This document shows, piece by piece, positions 14,889 through 23,635 of a stretch of DNA of 32,771 nucleotides (position 1 is its first letter; the number at the start of each line of letters is the position of its first letter). The stretch comes from Clostridia bacterium. GTDB lineage: Bacteria > Bacillota > Clostridia > TANB77 > CAG-508. The stretch is from NCBI GenBank assembly GCA_017437145.1, contig JAFSBT010000008.1:337893-370663 (forward strand), in the 5' to 3' direction. The notes beneath the pieces were generated by a model, which made no database searches, was not told the origin of the DNA, and worked only from the letters and a program-made list of their open reading frames with translations. A program made the position numbers and the translations under genes.

Positions 14889-15368
14889 CTATTTTTCTTC
14901 TTTTTTTAATTCATTCTTTATTTCTTTTGCAACCTTTCCTACAGAAGGTGCTGTTTTTTCTATAACTTCTTTAGCTATAGGCATTCCCTGTTGAGCTGCA
15001 AATGCATTAATTTCTCTTCCTTTTACAATTACAAACATATATGTAGATATAAGGCAAGAAAGAACGATAACCACACTTCCTATTGCATAAAATTGCTCAC
15101 ATGAATTATATTTATCTTCTTCTTTATCTAACTCATCTCTTAATTCATAATATTTTAAACTAACTCCATTATCTGTAATTTCTTTATCTATCTGTACTCT
15201 AATATCATTAATAACACTTTTATCCCTAGTAGTGTTTATATAAATTCCTATTCCAATTAATATTAAACCACTTATAATTCCAATTATTAAAATTGATAAT
15301 GCTATTCTTCTTAATTTTTTCTTTGTTTTTCTATACTTTTCTTCACTTAAATATTCTTTTTCTTCCAT
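14889..15368 (-). CDS. Two-helix membrane protein, unknown function
   Basis: A 159-residue protein with a basic N-terminus (EKYRKTKKKLRR), a first helix at about 20-42 (IALSILIIGIISGLILIGIGIYI), and an outer charged loop of about 45 residues (NDIRVQIDKEITDNG...) with coiled-coil-like heptads. A second helix lies at about 92-113 (AIGSVVIVLSCLISTYMFVIV), followed by a cytoplasmic tail. No family recognised. It lies 13 bases after the XRE gene stop, with AAGGTGA before the ATG, so it is co-transcribed and probably functions at the membrane with it. Confidence 0.8.
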   Translation of the reverse strand: MEEKEYLSEEKYRKTKKKLRRIALSILIIGIISGLILIGIGIYINTTRDKSVINDIRVQIDKEITDNGVSLKYYELRDELDKEEDKYNSCEQFYAIGSVVIVLSCLISTYMFVIVKGREINAFAAQQGMPIAKEVIEKTAPSVGKVAKEIKNELKKEEK

Positions 15369-15381
15369 TTATTTTCACCTT

Positions 15382-16158
15382 TTAAATATCTTTTATTATC
15401 ATTTTACAGATATAACCTTCTTCGTCATATTCGTATGAAACCATATATTCTGTAAAATCTTCAAAGTTTTTTCTAATATTTATTATTTCTTCTTGTTCTT
15501 TGGTTATTGTTTCTTTGTATTCAACTTCTATTTTTCTTTCATTTTCTAAATTATCATTAATAACTCGATTGATTGCATTTTTTACATGAAATCCATTTTG
15601 GATTCCTTGATATAAAGTTGTATAAGTAGTATTAAAACTTTCTTTTTCAAATTCATTATCCATTTCATCAACTTCTGTATCAAAATCTTCATTAAATACA
15701 TTTGATATTTCATCAAAAGTTTCTTTTGCTTCATTAACATTAAATTCTACATCTAAATCAGAATTTATATCATTAATAGTAGAAGCAGCTGTATTCATAA
15801 TAGATGTAGCTGTATCATATGTAGTTTTACCGATTGTTATTATTGTTGCTATAAAGGAAACTATACAAAATAATATTATTGCTAATAAAATTATTCCAAT
15901 TATTATTATTGGTTTCCAATTAAATCCTACCTTTTGTTTTTTTATTTTTTCTTGATTATTATTTTCTTCATCTAATAATTCATCTACACTAATATTAAAA
16001 TATTTACTAATTTCAATTAGTTTTTCCATCTCTGGTTTTGTTTGTCCTAATTCCCATTTAGAAATTGTTTGTCTTGTAACATTTAATTCATAACCTAATT
16101 CTTCTTGAGATAATCCTTTTTTCTTTCTTAATTCAATTAATTTATCATTAAATTTCAT
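15382..16158 (-). CDS. XRE-family regulator with membrane anchor and outer domain
   Basis: A 258-residue protein. Residues about 5-60 form an XRE helix-turn-helix (LIELRKKKGLSQEELGYELN, VTRQTISKWELGQTKPEME), a one-stop DNA-binding domain. One membrane helix follows (about 80-105, PIIIIGIILLAIILFCIVSFIA). The external portion is acidic and ends in a domain resembling the C-terminal domain of the gene at 13897. This layout suggests direct signalling from outside to DNA. GTG two codons upstream is possible, but AAAGGAGAG is best placed for the ATG at 16158. It heads the five-gene operon, which it may autoregulate. Confidence 0.88.
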   Translation of the reverse strand: MKFNDKLIELRKKKGLSQEELGYELNVTRQTISKWELGQTKPEMEKLIEISKYFNISVDELLDEENNNQEKIKKQKVGFNWKPIIIIGIILLAIILFCIVSFIATIITIGKTTYDTATSIMNTAASTINDINSDLDVEFNVNEAKETFDEISNVFNEDFDTEVDEMDNEFEKESFNTTYTTLYQGIQNGFHVKNAINRVINDNLENERKIEVEYKETITKEQEEIINIRKNFEDFTEYMVSYEYDEEGYICKMIIKDI

Positions 16159-16268
16159 AAGCACTCTCCTTTTTCACAAAATTCATAATTTTATTATACA
16201 AAACAACTATTCTTTTTTCTACCACTTTTAGTTTGCAATTTGTCACTTAATGTTAACATAGAAGAAAA

Positions 16269-16307
16269 ACGGACATTTTTCTCTCACAAATGAGACAAAA
16301 AGTCCGT
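16269..16307 (-). terminator. Terminator of phosphoglucomutase gene
   Basis: ACGGAC...GTCCGT with further pairing (TTTTT/AAAAA, CTCA/TGAG) inside; on the minus strand it is followed by TTTTTCTTCT. It lies 16 bases after the stop at 16324. Confidence 0.8.
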
Positions 16308-16323
16308 CCATATAAATTTGTTT

Positions 16324-18048
16324 TTATTCAACTATTTTTTTTATCTCTTTTGTTATTTCTTCTAATTCTTTATCTGAAGTTTCTATACTATTACTTTTTG
16401 TACCTATATAAAATTTGATTTTTGGTTCTGTTCCAGAAGGTCTAACGCAACACCAATAATCATTTTCTATTTCATAATAAACAACTTCTGATTTTGGCAA
16501 ATTAATTTCTCCTGTTGTATTTTTATTTAAATCATAATAAACACTATTACTAATATCTTTTATTTTTAGTACTTTATATTTCCCGAAGTTATTTATTTTC
16601 TCTTGTTTTAAATTTTGCATAATTGATTTTATTTTTTCTGCGCCCTCTGAACCTTTTAATGTTATTGTAATAATGTTTTCTCTGTAATATCCATATTTTT
16701 CATAGATGTTGAGCATTTGTTCAAATAATGTAATTCCTTGTTTTTTATAGAATGCAGCCGCCTCACATAAAATCATTGTAGAAGCTATCGCATCTTTATC
16801 CCTAGCATAAGTTCCAATTAAACACCCATAACTTTCTTCAAATCCAAATACATACTCTTTTTCTTTTGTCTCTTCAAATTTTTTTATTTGTTCTCCTATA
16901 TATTTAAATCCTGTTAAAACTTCAATTGTTTCAATTCCATATGCATCTGCAATTGCTTTTGACAGTTTAGAAGATACTATACTTGTTATAACTGCTCCGT
17001 TTTTTGGTAATTTATTTTTTTCCTTTTTTTGTGACAGGATATATTCTTGTATTAAACATCCACTCATATTTCCAGTAAATGATTGATATTCACCATTAGA
17101 ATCTTTAGCATATACTCCTAACCTATCAGCATCTGGGTCTGTAGCTAGAATTATATCTGCATCTATTTCTTTTGCTAATTCCAATCCTAATTTAAAAGCA
17201 TTTTTATCTTCTGGATTTGGATAATCTACTGTTGGAAAATTTCCATCTGGTAATTCCTGTTCTTTCACTATATATACATTCTCAAATCCAATTTCTTTTA
17301 AAATTCTTCTTACAGGTATGTTTCCTGTTCCATGTAATGGACTATATACTATTTTTATATCTTTTTGCATTTCTTTTATTACTTCAGGATTTATTACATG
17401 TTGTTTTAATATATTGATATATTTATCGTCTATTTCTTTTCCTATTGTATTATATAATCCTAATTTTATTGCTTCTTCTTTATTCATTGTTTTTGCTTGA
17501 GAAAAATCTGTTATATTATTTACTTCTTCTATTATTAACTTATCTTTTGGTGAGCTAACTTGCGCTCCATCTTCCCAATACACTTTATATCCATTATATT
17601 CTGGTGGATTATGACTCGCTGTAATCATTACTCCTGCAATACAGTTTAATTCTCTAACGGCAAAAGATAATTCAGGAACTGGGCTTAAGTTTTCAAAAAC
17701 ATATGTCTTAATTCCATTTGCATTAAAACATAGAGCTGTATATTCACTAAATTCTTTTGACATATTTCTTGAATCATAAGAAATAGCTACTCCTCTTTCT
17801 TGACCATTATTTTTTATTATAAAATTAGCAAATCCTTGTGTTGCTTTAGCTACCGTGTATTTGTTCATTCTATTTGTTCCAATTCCAATTACACCTCTTA
17901 GCCCTGCTGTTCCAAATTCTAAATCTTTATAAAAACGATCTTCTATTTCTCTTATATTACCTTCTATTTTTTTTAATTCTTCTTTTGTTTTATCATCAAA
18001 AAATGGATTATTGCACCATTCTTGATATCTTTCCATATATTTTTCCAT
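16324..18048 (-). CDS. pgcA: Phosphoglucomutase / phosphomannomutase (alpha-PGM family)
   Basis: A complete 574-residue hexose-phosphate mutase interconverting glucose-6-P and glucose-1-P. The phosphoserine loop TASHNPPEYNGYKVY has Ser145. The metal loop DPDADRLGV is near residue 305, the sugar-binding GFEESYGCLIG lies later, and the phosphate-binding PSGTEPKIKFYI is near the C-terminus. Length and motifs match the long PgcA-type enzymes of Firmicutes. AGGGAGAG precedes the ATG. It lies downstream of the UDP-sugar pyrophosphorylase on the same strand, so together they convert glucose-6-P to a UDP-sugar, which may feed the glycosyltransferases in this region. Confidence 0.95.
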   Translation of the reverse strand: MEKYMERYQEWCNNPFFDDKTKEELKKIEGNIREIEDRFYKDLEFGTAGLRGVIGIGTNRMNKYTVAKATQGFANFIIKNNGQERGVAISYDSRNMSKEFSEYTALCFNANGIKTYVFENLSPVPELSFAVRELNCIAGVMITASHNPPEYNGYKVYWEDGAQVSSPKDKLIIEEVNNITDFSQAKTMNKEEAIKLGLYNTIGKEIDDKYINILKQHVINPEVIKEMQKDIKIVYSPLHGTGNIPVRRILKEIGFENVYIVKEQELPDGNFPTVDYPNPEDKNAFKLGLELAKEIDADIILATDPDADRLGVYAKDSNGEYQSFTGNMSGCLIQEYILSQKKEKNKLPKNGAVITSIVSSKLSKAIADAYGIETIEVLTGFKYIGEQIKKFEETKEKEYVFGFEESYGCLIGTYARDKDAIASTMILCEAAAFYKKQGITLFEQMLNIYEKYGYYRENIITITLKGSEGAEKIKSIMQNLKQEKINNFGKYKVLKIKDISNSVYYDLNKNTTGEINLPKSEVVYYEIENDYWCCVRPSGTEPKIKFYIGTKSNSIETSDKELEEITKEIKKIVE

Positions 18049-18059
18049 GTAACTCTCCC

Positions 18060-18089
18060 TGCGGGTCGCCGTAGGCGACGACCCCTACA
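18060..18089. repeat. GTAGGGG-family palindrome, solo copy 5
   Basis: CGGGTCGCCGTAGGCGACGACCCC ending in CTACA. The core GTCGCCGTAGGCGAC is a variant of copy 2. It lies in the spacer between the pyrophosphorylase and phosphoglucomutase genes, touching the ribosome-site side of the latter. Confidence 0.75.
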
Positions 18090-18115
18090 ATATTATTTTA
18101 TTTACATATAATAAA

Positions 18116-19360
18116 CTAAGTTTTTTTTATGTTATGAAATTTATTATATAATTCTCTTGCAGACTCTGCACTATCAATTCCTGTAGGATTTTTTACTGGC
18201 GCAAATTCTTCTTCTCTTTTAACTCTAAGAATTGTCATTTTATCTAATTTTTCAAATGCATCGAAAATAAAACTTTCATATTTAAAACTATTTGGTTCTT
18301 GAGCTTTTACTACTTCACCATTTTCATCTATATAATTAGCTTTTTTAAATGCACTGTGATATGGTAATTTATTATTTCCTATTTCTTCAATTGCTTTTAT
18401 ATTAAACATATTGCAATTTATGTGAGATTCTCCGTATTCTAATTCACCTTTTTTATCTTTTTTATTAGCCATTTCTTCACTTATTTCTGTATATTCTATA
18501 ACTCCTGGTTTACCATTCTTTTTACAAAAAACTCCAACTTTTTCTTCTGGACTTATTTTTACTAAAGATTTACCTGCAGCCATTGTTTTATTACTTATAG
18601 CAATACCAATTAATAATTCATCTACCATTTTTACAAGTGGATTATCAACTGGTCCTATAAAAATCCATTCTAATCCTCTTTTTTTCATATCTTCAATAAC
18701 GTTATTTTTAAACATTGCTTCAAAAATTCCACCATGTCCATCAGCAGCTAATTTTACTAAACCATCTTCATTTAATAAAACTTTGCCTGATGTACTTAAC
18801 ATAGGTAATTCTCCTTGAATAAAAAATTTAAAATTATTTTTTGGATAATCAAAATAATTATTTTTTTCAAAAAATTCAACAGTTTCTTTATTATTTTCAA
18901 CGCTTGTCATTATATACCATGGAATTTCTACATTATATTTTTCTTTTGCTCTTTTTAAACCATCGCATAATATCTCAAATAAAGATTTGTTTGGAGTAGT
19001 TCCTAACATAAATGTACCTTTTGGTCCATTATGTCCTAGCCTAGTTCCTTGTCCTCCAGCCATTGTTACAACTCCTAATTTACCTTTTTTAATTTCTTCA
19101 ACTCCAATAGAAAAATATTTATTATATTCATCTTTTGATAATTTTACTTTGTCAATATATTCAATTGGTTCTATTTTCTCATCTTTTTTTTCTTCTTTTT
19201 TCATACTTTTTTTGTACAGTTCTTCTATCTGTTCAAAATTTACATTTGAAATTTGATTTAAAAGTTCTTCTTTTTTGTCTTCAGTTAATTCATTATATTT
19301 AACTAATAGATGTTCTTGATTATATTTTTTTAATATTATTTTTATTGATTCCAAATCCAT
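18116..19360 (-). CDS. UDP-sugar pyrophosphorylase (UDPGP family)
   Basis: A 414-residue UTP:sugar-1-phosphate uridylyltransferase of the eukaryote-type UDPGP/UAP1 family rather than GalU or GlmU. The nucleotide-binding loop TMAGGQGTRLGHNGPKG is near 99-115. WYIMTSVENNKETVEFF, DGHGGIFEAM and CNMFNIKAIEEI are family segments in order. The substrate could be GlcNAc-1-P or glucose-1-P; the neighbouring phosphoglucomutase favours either via hexose phosphates, so I do not assign one. AAAGGAG precedes the ATG. The N-terminal 70 residues are a charged helical extension. Confidence 0.88.
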   Translation of the reverse strand: MDLESIKIILKKYNQEHLLVKYNELTEDKKEELLNQISNVNFEQIEELYKKSMKKEEKKDEKIEPIEYIDKVKLSKDEYNKYFSIGVEEIKKGKLGVVTMAGGQGTRLGHNGPKGTFMLGTTPNKSLFEILCDGLKRAKEKYNVEIPWYIMTSVENNKETVEFFEKNNYFDYPKNNFKFFIQGELPMLSTSGKVLLNEDGLVKLAADGHGGIFEAMFKNNVIEDMKKRGLEWIFIGPVDNPLVKMVDELLIGIAISNKTMAAGKSLVKISPEEKVGVFCKKNGKPGVIEYTEISEEMANKKDKKGELEYGESHINCNMFNIKAIEEIGNNKLPYHSAFKKANYIDENGEVVKAQEPNSFKYESFIFDAFEKLDKMTILRVKREEEFAPVKNPTGIDSAESARELYNKFHNIKKT

Positions 19361-19411
19361 AATTTTTCTCCTTTAAGAAAAGTGGCTTTGCCGTACTTTT
19401 CTATTACATAA

Positions 19412-19450
19412 AAAATGATATAATATTCTGTTCAAATATTATATCATTTT
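19412..19450 (-). terminator. 16-bp perfect hairpin terminator
   Basis: AAAATGATATAATATT and its exact complement surround a seven-base loop. It follows the stop of the gene at 19457 on the minus strand and continues into T-rich sequence. Confidence 0.75.
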
Positions 19451-19456
19451 ATATTT

Positions 19457-19996
19457 TTAGTCAATAGCTTGTTTTCTCTCATATCCATTAAAATACTCTT
19501 CTATTAAATGTTCCCCAGATGTATTTAAAATATACTGATGATTATTCAATATTTCTAACATATCGTTATTAAATTGAGACACCTCATAGCAATTTATTAT
19601 TGTTATCTTTTTATTTCCAATTTTCTTACTATTTTTGTCAAAAAATCTTTCTATACATTGATTTACAAAATCAATCCTTTTCTCATCTCCTACTACTATA
19701 ATCATAATTTGTTTTGCATTTTTTATTGTTTCTTTTAATACTTTTTCTATATTAGAATATTTATACATGTTTGTACTATTCCAATTTATACTTCTTATTT
19801 CTTCTCTTGAATTATCATTTAATATTAATTTTGATAATAATATTTCTATATTTTCATTTAAATTATATTGTAAAAATGTAGAAATATTTATGTCCATATT
19901 CATTTTTTTATGTATAAAAGGAATCATCATAGTTGTTAAATGAGTTGTACTCACATAAAAATTACAAACTTTTCTAATATTAAGAATTTCTTTCAT
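19457..19996 (-). CDS. 179-aa protein, unknown function
   Basis: A soluble protein of 179 residues with no signal peptide. The central stretch AKQIMIIVVGDEKRIDFVNQCIERFFD has a Rossmann-like strand-glycine-helix, and IGNKKITIINCYEVSQFN looks like a second beta-alpha unit. The N-terminal part contains STTHLTTMMIPFIHKKM. I recognise no family or catalytic motif. CGGAGGTAAG precedes the ATG. It is a single gene with its own terminator, divergent from spoIIR, which leaves a role in sporulation open but unsupported. Confidence 0.8.
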   Translation of the reverse strand: MKEILNIRKVCNFYVSTTHLTTMMIPFIHKKMNMDINISTFLQYNLNENIEILLSKLILNDNSREEIRSINWNSTNMYKYSNIEKVLKETIKNAKQIMIIVVGDEKRIDFVNQCIERFFDKNSKKIGNKKITIINCYEVSQFNNDMLEILNNHQYILNTSGEHLIEEYFNGYERKQAID

Positions 19997-20091
19997 AGCT
20001 TACCTCCGTATCTTTCGTACTGGTAAATTTTACCATCCATTTACATCCATGTCAATATAAATCGTATACATAAATTCGACAATTGAAAAAT

Positions 20092-20119
20092 GTATATTTT
20101 TTTATTTTTGGTAAATACT
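20092..20119 (+). promoter_or_regulatory. Candidate sigma-F promoter of spoIIR
   Basis: GTATA (20092-20096) is followed after 14 bases by GTAAATACT (20111-20119), close to the sigma-F pattern of GYATA and GGNNANANT. spoIIR is a known sigma-F target, which makes the match meaningful, but the spacing is one short. Confidence 0.35.
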
Positions 20120-20155
20120 TATTTTATAGAAATTTTTTGCAAATGGAGGATTTTT

Positions 20156-20800
20156 ATGAATTTAATTTCAAAATTTAAACGTATATTTATTTTAATAACT
20201 TTATTTATTATATATACATGTATATGTGCTTTTTCATATACAAATGCTGTTTTTTCTAATATATCTGATAATGTTTTTAGATTACATGTTATTGCAGCTA
20301 GTGATTCTGAAGATGATCAATCGCTAAAATATATTGTTAGGGATAGTGTATTAAAGTATGTAAATAAAATAACTAATAAATTAGAATCTAAAGAACAAAT
20401 AATAGAAACTGTTTCTAATAATACAGAAGAAATAAAGAAAATAGCTGAAGAAACAATTAGGTTAAATGGTTATAACTATAATGTTGAAGTTGAAATTGGA
20501 AATTTTAATTTTCCTACTAAAACTTACGGAGATGTTTCTTTTCCTTCTGGTAATTATGATGCATTAAGAATAAAAATAGGAGAAGCTAAAGGTCAAAATT
20601 GGTGGTGTGTCATGTTTCCTCCTCTTTGTTTTGTAGATATAAGTTCTGGCGTTTTATCTGAAGATTCTAAAGAAGTTCTAGAAGAAAATCTATCTGAAGA
20701 AGAATATAATTTAGTTTCAAATGAAGATTACGCCGTAAAGTTTAAAATTGTAGAATTTTTGCAAAATATTGGTACAAAAATTGCAGTAGCAAAACATTAA
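20156..20800 (+). CDS. spoIIR: Stage II sporulation protein R
   Basis: A 214-residue exported signalling protein made in the forespore that triggers SpoIIGA to process pro-sigma-E in the mother cell. The N-terminal membrane or signal segment is at about 8-28 (RIFILITLFIIYTCICAF), followed by the family signature FRLHVIAASDSEDDQSLKYIVRDSVL, with QNWWCVMFPPLCFVD near residue 150 and VKFKIVEFLQ at the end. The frame extends 22 codons upstream, but TGGAGGA directly before the ATG at 20156 sets the start. A sigma-F-like promoter and a TTCGACA word (20075-20081) lie upstream. Confidence 0.95.
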   Translation: MNLISKFKRIFILITLFIIYTCICAFSYTNAVFSNISDNVFRLHVIAASDSEDDQSLKYIVRDSVLKYVNKITNKLESKEQIIETVSNNTEEIKKIAEETIRLNGYNYNVEVEIGNFNFPTKTYGDVSFPSGNYDALRIKIGEAKGQNWWCVMFPPLCFVDISSGVLSEDSKEVLEENLSEEEYNLVSNEDYAVKFKIVEFLQNIGTKIAVAKH

Positions 20801-20839
20801 CAATCATATAAATTGTATAAATAGGTTAAATTTAAATAT

Positions 20840-20900
20840 TGTAGGGGCGAACTTCGTTCGCCCGCCTTCGGAGCACGGGAGAATAAAGTTCGCCCCTACA
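20840..20900. repeat. GTAGGGG palindromic repeat, copy 6 (61 bp)
   Basis: TGTAGGGG...CCCCTACA enclose cores GAACTTCGTTC and GAATAAAGTTC with a GCCTTCGGAGCACG linker. It has the same length as copies at 7054 and 27850 and lies after spoIIR. Confidence 0.85.
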
Positions 20901-21003
20901 TAATTCCAAATACCAAATACAAATTACATTTTATTATTCCAAACATTAAATTAGCTATAATTATTATTGTATTTCTTGTTTTTTTATGGTATATTTTATA
21001 TGT

Positions 21004-21026
21004 TTAGAGTGTATTATACACTCTAA
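21004..21026 (+). promoter_or_regulatory. Hairpin in the murA 5' region
   Basis: A perfect 10-bp stem (TTAGAGTGTA / TACACTCTAA) with a three-base loop lies 25 bases before the murA start and is followed by T-rich sequence. It could terminate the upstream transcript, attenuate murA, or protect the mRNA 5' end. Confidence 0.5.
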
Positions 21027-21051
21027 TTATTTTATTTAATTGGAGGAAATT

Positions 21052-22311
21052 ATGGAAAAGTTAGTTATTACTGGAAAAACTCCTTTAAAGGGTGAAGTAA
21101 CTATAAGTGGTGCAAAAAATGCTGCCATTGCTATTTTACCTGCAACATTATTAATAGATGGTATTACAACATTAAATAATTTGCCAGATATTGTTGATGT
21201 TAAATTATCATGTAAAATTTTAGAAAGTTTTGGTGCAAAAATAACTTGGAATAATAAAAATAGTATTACAATTGATACTACAAATATATATGCTAGTGAT
21301 GAACCAATTGAATTAACACGAAAATTTAGAGCATCCTATTATTTAATTGGAGCAATGCTTGGTAGATGTAAAAATGTAAAAGTCTGTCTGCCTGGTGGCT
21401 GTAATTTAGGTGCTAGACCAATCGACCAACATATCAAAGGATTTGAAGCACTTGGTGCAGAAGTTGATGTAGCTTTTGGTAACATTATAGCAACAACTAA
21501 TGGATTGGTTGGAAATAATATATATATGGATATGAGTTCTGTTGGTGCAACAATAAACATTATTCTTGCAGCTGTTCTTGCTGAAGGACTTACAACTTTA
21601 GACAATGCTGCTAAAGAACCTCATATTGTTGATGTTGCGAACTTTTTAAATTCAGCTGGTGCTGATATTAGAGGTGCTGGAACTGATCAAATAAAAATAA
21701 ATGGTGTAAGTAAATTACAAGGAAACTTTACCTATTCTATTGTTCCTGATCAAATTGAAACTGGTACATTTATGCTAGCAGCATTAGCTTCTAAAGGAGA
21801 TATCTTAATAAAAAACTGTGTTCCTGAACATTTAGAATCATTAACATCAAAAATTTTAGAAATTGGTGGTAATGTAGAATCTGAAAATGATACCTTGCAT
21901 GTTTGGTATGATAAAAAACTTTCAAAAACAAATATTAAAACTTTACCATATCCTGGTTTCCCTACAGATTTGCAACCTCAAATGGGTGTAGTTTTATCTT
22001 TAGCGGAAGGAACTAGTATTATTAATGAAAGTATTTGGGATTCACGTTTTCAATATACAGCAGAATTAAATAAAATGGGAGCTATGATTTCTCCTCAAGG
22101 TACTTCCGCGATATTTGAAGGTGTAGAAGAATTATATGGTGCACCTGTATATTCTACTGATTTACGTGCTGGTGCAGCTCTTGTTATGGCTGGAGTTTCA
22201 GCTAATGGTATAACTGAAGTTTATAATTTGCATCATATAGATAGAGGTTATGAAAAAATAGAAGAAAAATTCAGAGCATTAGGTGCAAAAATAGAAAGAG
22301 TAGAAGAGTAA
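21052..22311 (+). CDS. murA: UDP-N-acetylglucosamine 1-carboxyvinyltransferase
   Basis: A complete 419-residue enzyme for the first committed step of peptidoglycan synthesis: transfer of enolpyruvate from PEP to UDP-GlcNAc in the cytoplasm. The substrate loop LPGGCNLGARPIDQHIKGF carries the catalytic Cys117 (Cys115 in E. coli), the residue attacked by fosfomycin. The KNAAIAIL motif near residue 22 and the later FPTDLQPQMGVVLSLAEG are family marks. The start at 21052 has TGGAGGA; a longer frame from 21040 runs through that site. It is followed 21 bases later by the WalJ-like gene, likely as an operon. Confidence 0.97.
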   Translation: MEKLVITGKTPLKGEVTISGAKNAAIAILPATLLIDGITTLNNLPDIVDVKLSCKILESFGAKITWNNKNSITIDTTNIYASDEPIELTRKFRASYYLIGAMLGRCKNVKVCLPGGCNLGARPIDQHIKGFEALGAEVDVAFGNIIATTNGLVGNNIYMDMSSVGATINIILAAVLAEGLTTLDNAAKEPHIVDVANFLNSAGADIRGAGTDQIKINGVSKLQGNFTYSIVPDQIETGTFMLAALASKGDILIKNCVPEHLESLTSKILEIGGNVESENDTLHVWYDKKLSKTNIKTLPYPGFPTDLQPQMGVVLSLAEGTSIINESIWDSRFQYTAELNKMGAMISPQGTSAIFEGVEELYGAPVYSTDLRAGAALVMAGVSANGITEVYNLHHIDRGYEKIEEKFRALGAKIERVEE

Positions 22312-22332
22312 TAAGCAAAGGATGAAATATTT

Positions 22333-23115
22333 ATGTTTAAATGTGGCAGTTTATTTAGTGGTAGTAGTGGAAATAGTTTTTTTATTCAATCAGATAATAC
22401 AAATATATTAGTTGACGTTGGTGTAAGTGCAAAAAAAATAAAAGAGGCTCTATTAGAATTAGATTTCTCAATTGAAAAAATTGATGCTATTCTCATTACT
22501 CATGAACACATAGACCATACCAAAAGTTTAAGTTTCTTATCATGTAAATACAATATTCCTGTTTATGCAAACAAAAAAACTTGGGATGCTTTATCTGAAC
22601 ATAGAGAAAAAATTTTAGCAGAAAATATAAAAGTTTTTAACAATTTAGAAAACTTTTATATTGGAGAATTAAAAATTTCTCCTTTTAGCATATCGCATGA
22701 TGCTGCTGACCCATGTGGATTTAATATCTATTATAATGAAAAAAAAATTAGCATAGCTACAGATATTGGACAAATAACTGAAGAAACTTTAAATTGTTTA
22801 AAAAATAGTTCTTTTTTATTTTTAGAATCAAATTATGACCCTAACATTTTAAAAATGTCTTCATATCCTTATTTACTTAAACAACGTATTTCTAGCAACA
22901 AAGGACATATGTCTAATATAACAGCTGGTAAAGTCTTACAAAAAATAAACAATAATAATTTAAAAAATGTTTTACTCATACATTTAAGTAAGGAAAATAA
23001 TTTTCCTGAACTTGCATATGAAACTGTTCATGAACAACTTAATGGTTTATCAAATATTCCTAATATAGTTGTAGCTCCCCGAAATAAACCAAGTCAAATT
23101 TTTAATGTAAGTTAA
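22333..23115 (+). CDS. walJ: WalJ/YycJ-type metallo-beta-lactamase-fold hydrolase
   Basis: A 260-residue metallo-hydrolase. The N-terminus MFKCGSLFSGSSGNSFFI is typical of YycJ/WalJ proteins. The metal motif is THEHIDHT with His57, His59, Asp61 and His62. A later DPCGFNIYY, ATDIGQIT and FLESNYDPNIL supply the other ligands, and SNKGHMSN and LLIHLSKENN complete the pattern. The family is linked to cell-wall division signalling and DNA end processing; the substrate is not fixed. AAAGGATG precedes the ATG. The placement after murA fits an envelope role. Confidence 0.9.
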   Translation: MFKCGSLFSGSSGNSFFIQSDNTNILVDVGVSAKKIKEALLELDFSIEKIDAILITHEHIDHTKSLSFLSCKYNIPVYANKKTWDALSEHREKILAENIKVFNNLENFYIGELKISPFSISHDAADPCGFNIYYNEKKISIATDIGQITEETLNCLKNSSFLFLESNYDPNILKMSSYPYLLKQRISSNKGHMSNITAGKVLQKINNNNLKNVLLIHLSKENNFPELAYETVHEQLNGLSNIPNIVVAPRNKPSQIFNVS

Positions 23116-23125
23116 CCCCCAAAAA

Positions 23126-23146
23126 AGGGCAATTCATAGTTGCCCT
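23126..23146 (-). terminator. Hairpin with T-run on the minus strand
   Basis: AGGGCAA/TTGCCCT stem with an A-run before it on the plus strand, so the minus strand reads stem then TTTTTT. It would also be a weak plus-strand terminator for walJ, 11 bases after its stop. Confidence 0.6.
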
Positions 23147-23234
23147 GAAATAAAAATAAATAGATAAAAATAAATTATAGGATATTTAAATGTGAAAAAA
23201 AATATAAATAAATTAAAATAAAATTAGATATATA

Positions 23235-23360
23235 GGGGGCATGTAGGAGAAAATAGAAGGCAAAAGTTTATTTTAGGGCTAAGTTTAATAAACCAGATTT
23301 CTTTTATTCTCCTACAAGTTAAAAAACTTTTTCTGACAGGCAAAATAAGCCTGTTTTTTT
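23235..23360 (+). ncRNA. Candidate orphan structured RNA with terminator
   Basis: No coding frame lies here. GTAGGAGAA (23243-23251) pairs exactly with TTCTCCTAC (23307-23315), closing a rod with inner pairs AGAA/TTTCT and GTTTATT/AATAAAC. An AAGTT/AACTT stem follows, then a GC hairpin ACAGGC-GCCTGT (23336-23354) and seven T's. No plus-strand gene follows, so it is a free-standing RNA rather than a leader. The shape recalls 6S-like RNAs, but I do not see a certain family. The 5' end is approximate. Confidence 0.5.
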
Positions 23361-23606
23361 ATATTAAATATAACAAAACCTTTTTTAATTTGATTTTTTT
23401 AATTTTCTGTTAATAAAAATATATATTATATTTAATATAATATTTTAATACGATATTTTTTTAATTATTTTTTTTGATAATATTTTTATGATTATTTTTT
23501 TGATAATAAAAAAAATAGAAAAAAATAATAAGAATTTAAAAATCATTATTTCTCCAAAGAAATTTATAAACAAAATTTTTACTTTGCTTGTTTATAAAAA
23601 TATACT
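23361..23606. other. A/T-rich spacer without gene
   Basis: No coding sequence seen. A perfect 11-bp inverted repeat (TTTATAAACAA at 23563-23573 with TTGTTTATAAA at 23588-23598) may be a second terminator for spmB. Confidence 0.5.
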
Positions 23607-23624
23607 ACACTTTATTTAAAGTGT
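23607..23624 (-). terminator. Terminator of spmA-spmB
   Basis: ACACTTTA/TAAAGTGT hairpin just after the spmB stop; on the minus strand it is followed by a T-rich stretch and then the inverted repeat at 23563-23598. Confidence 0.55.
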
Positions 23625-23635
23625 CAATTAAAATT

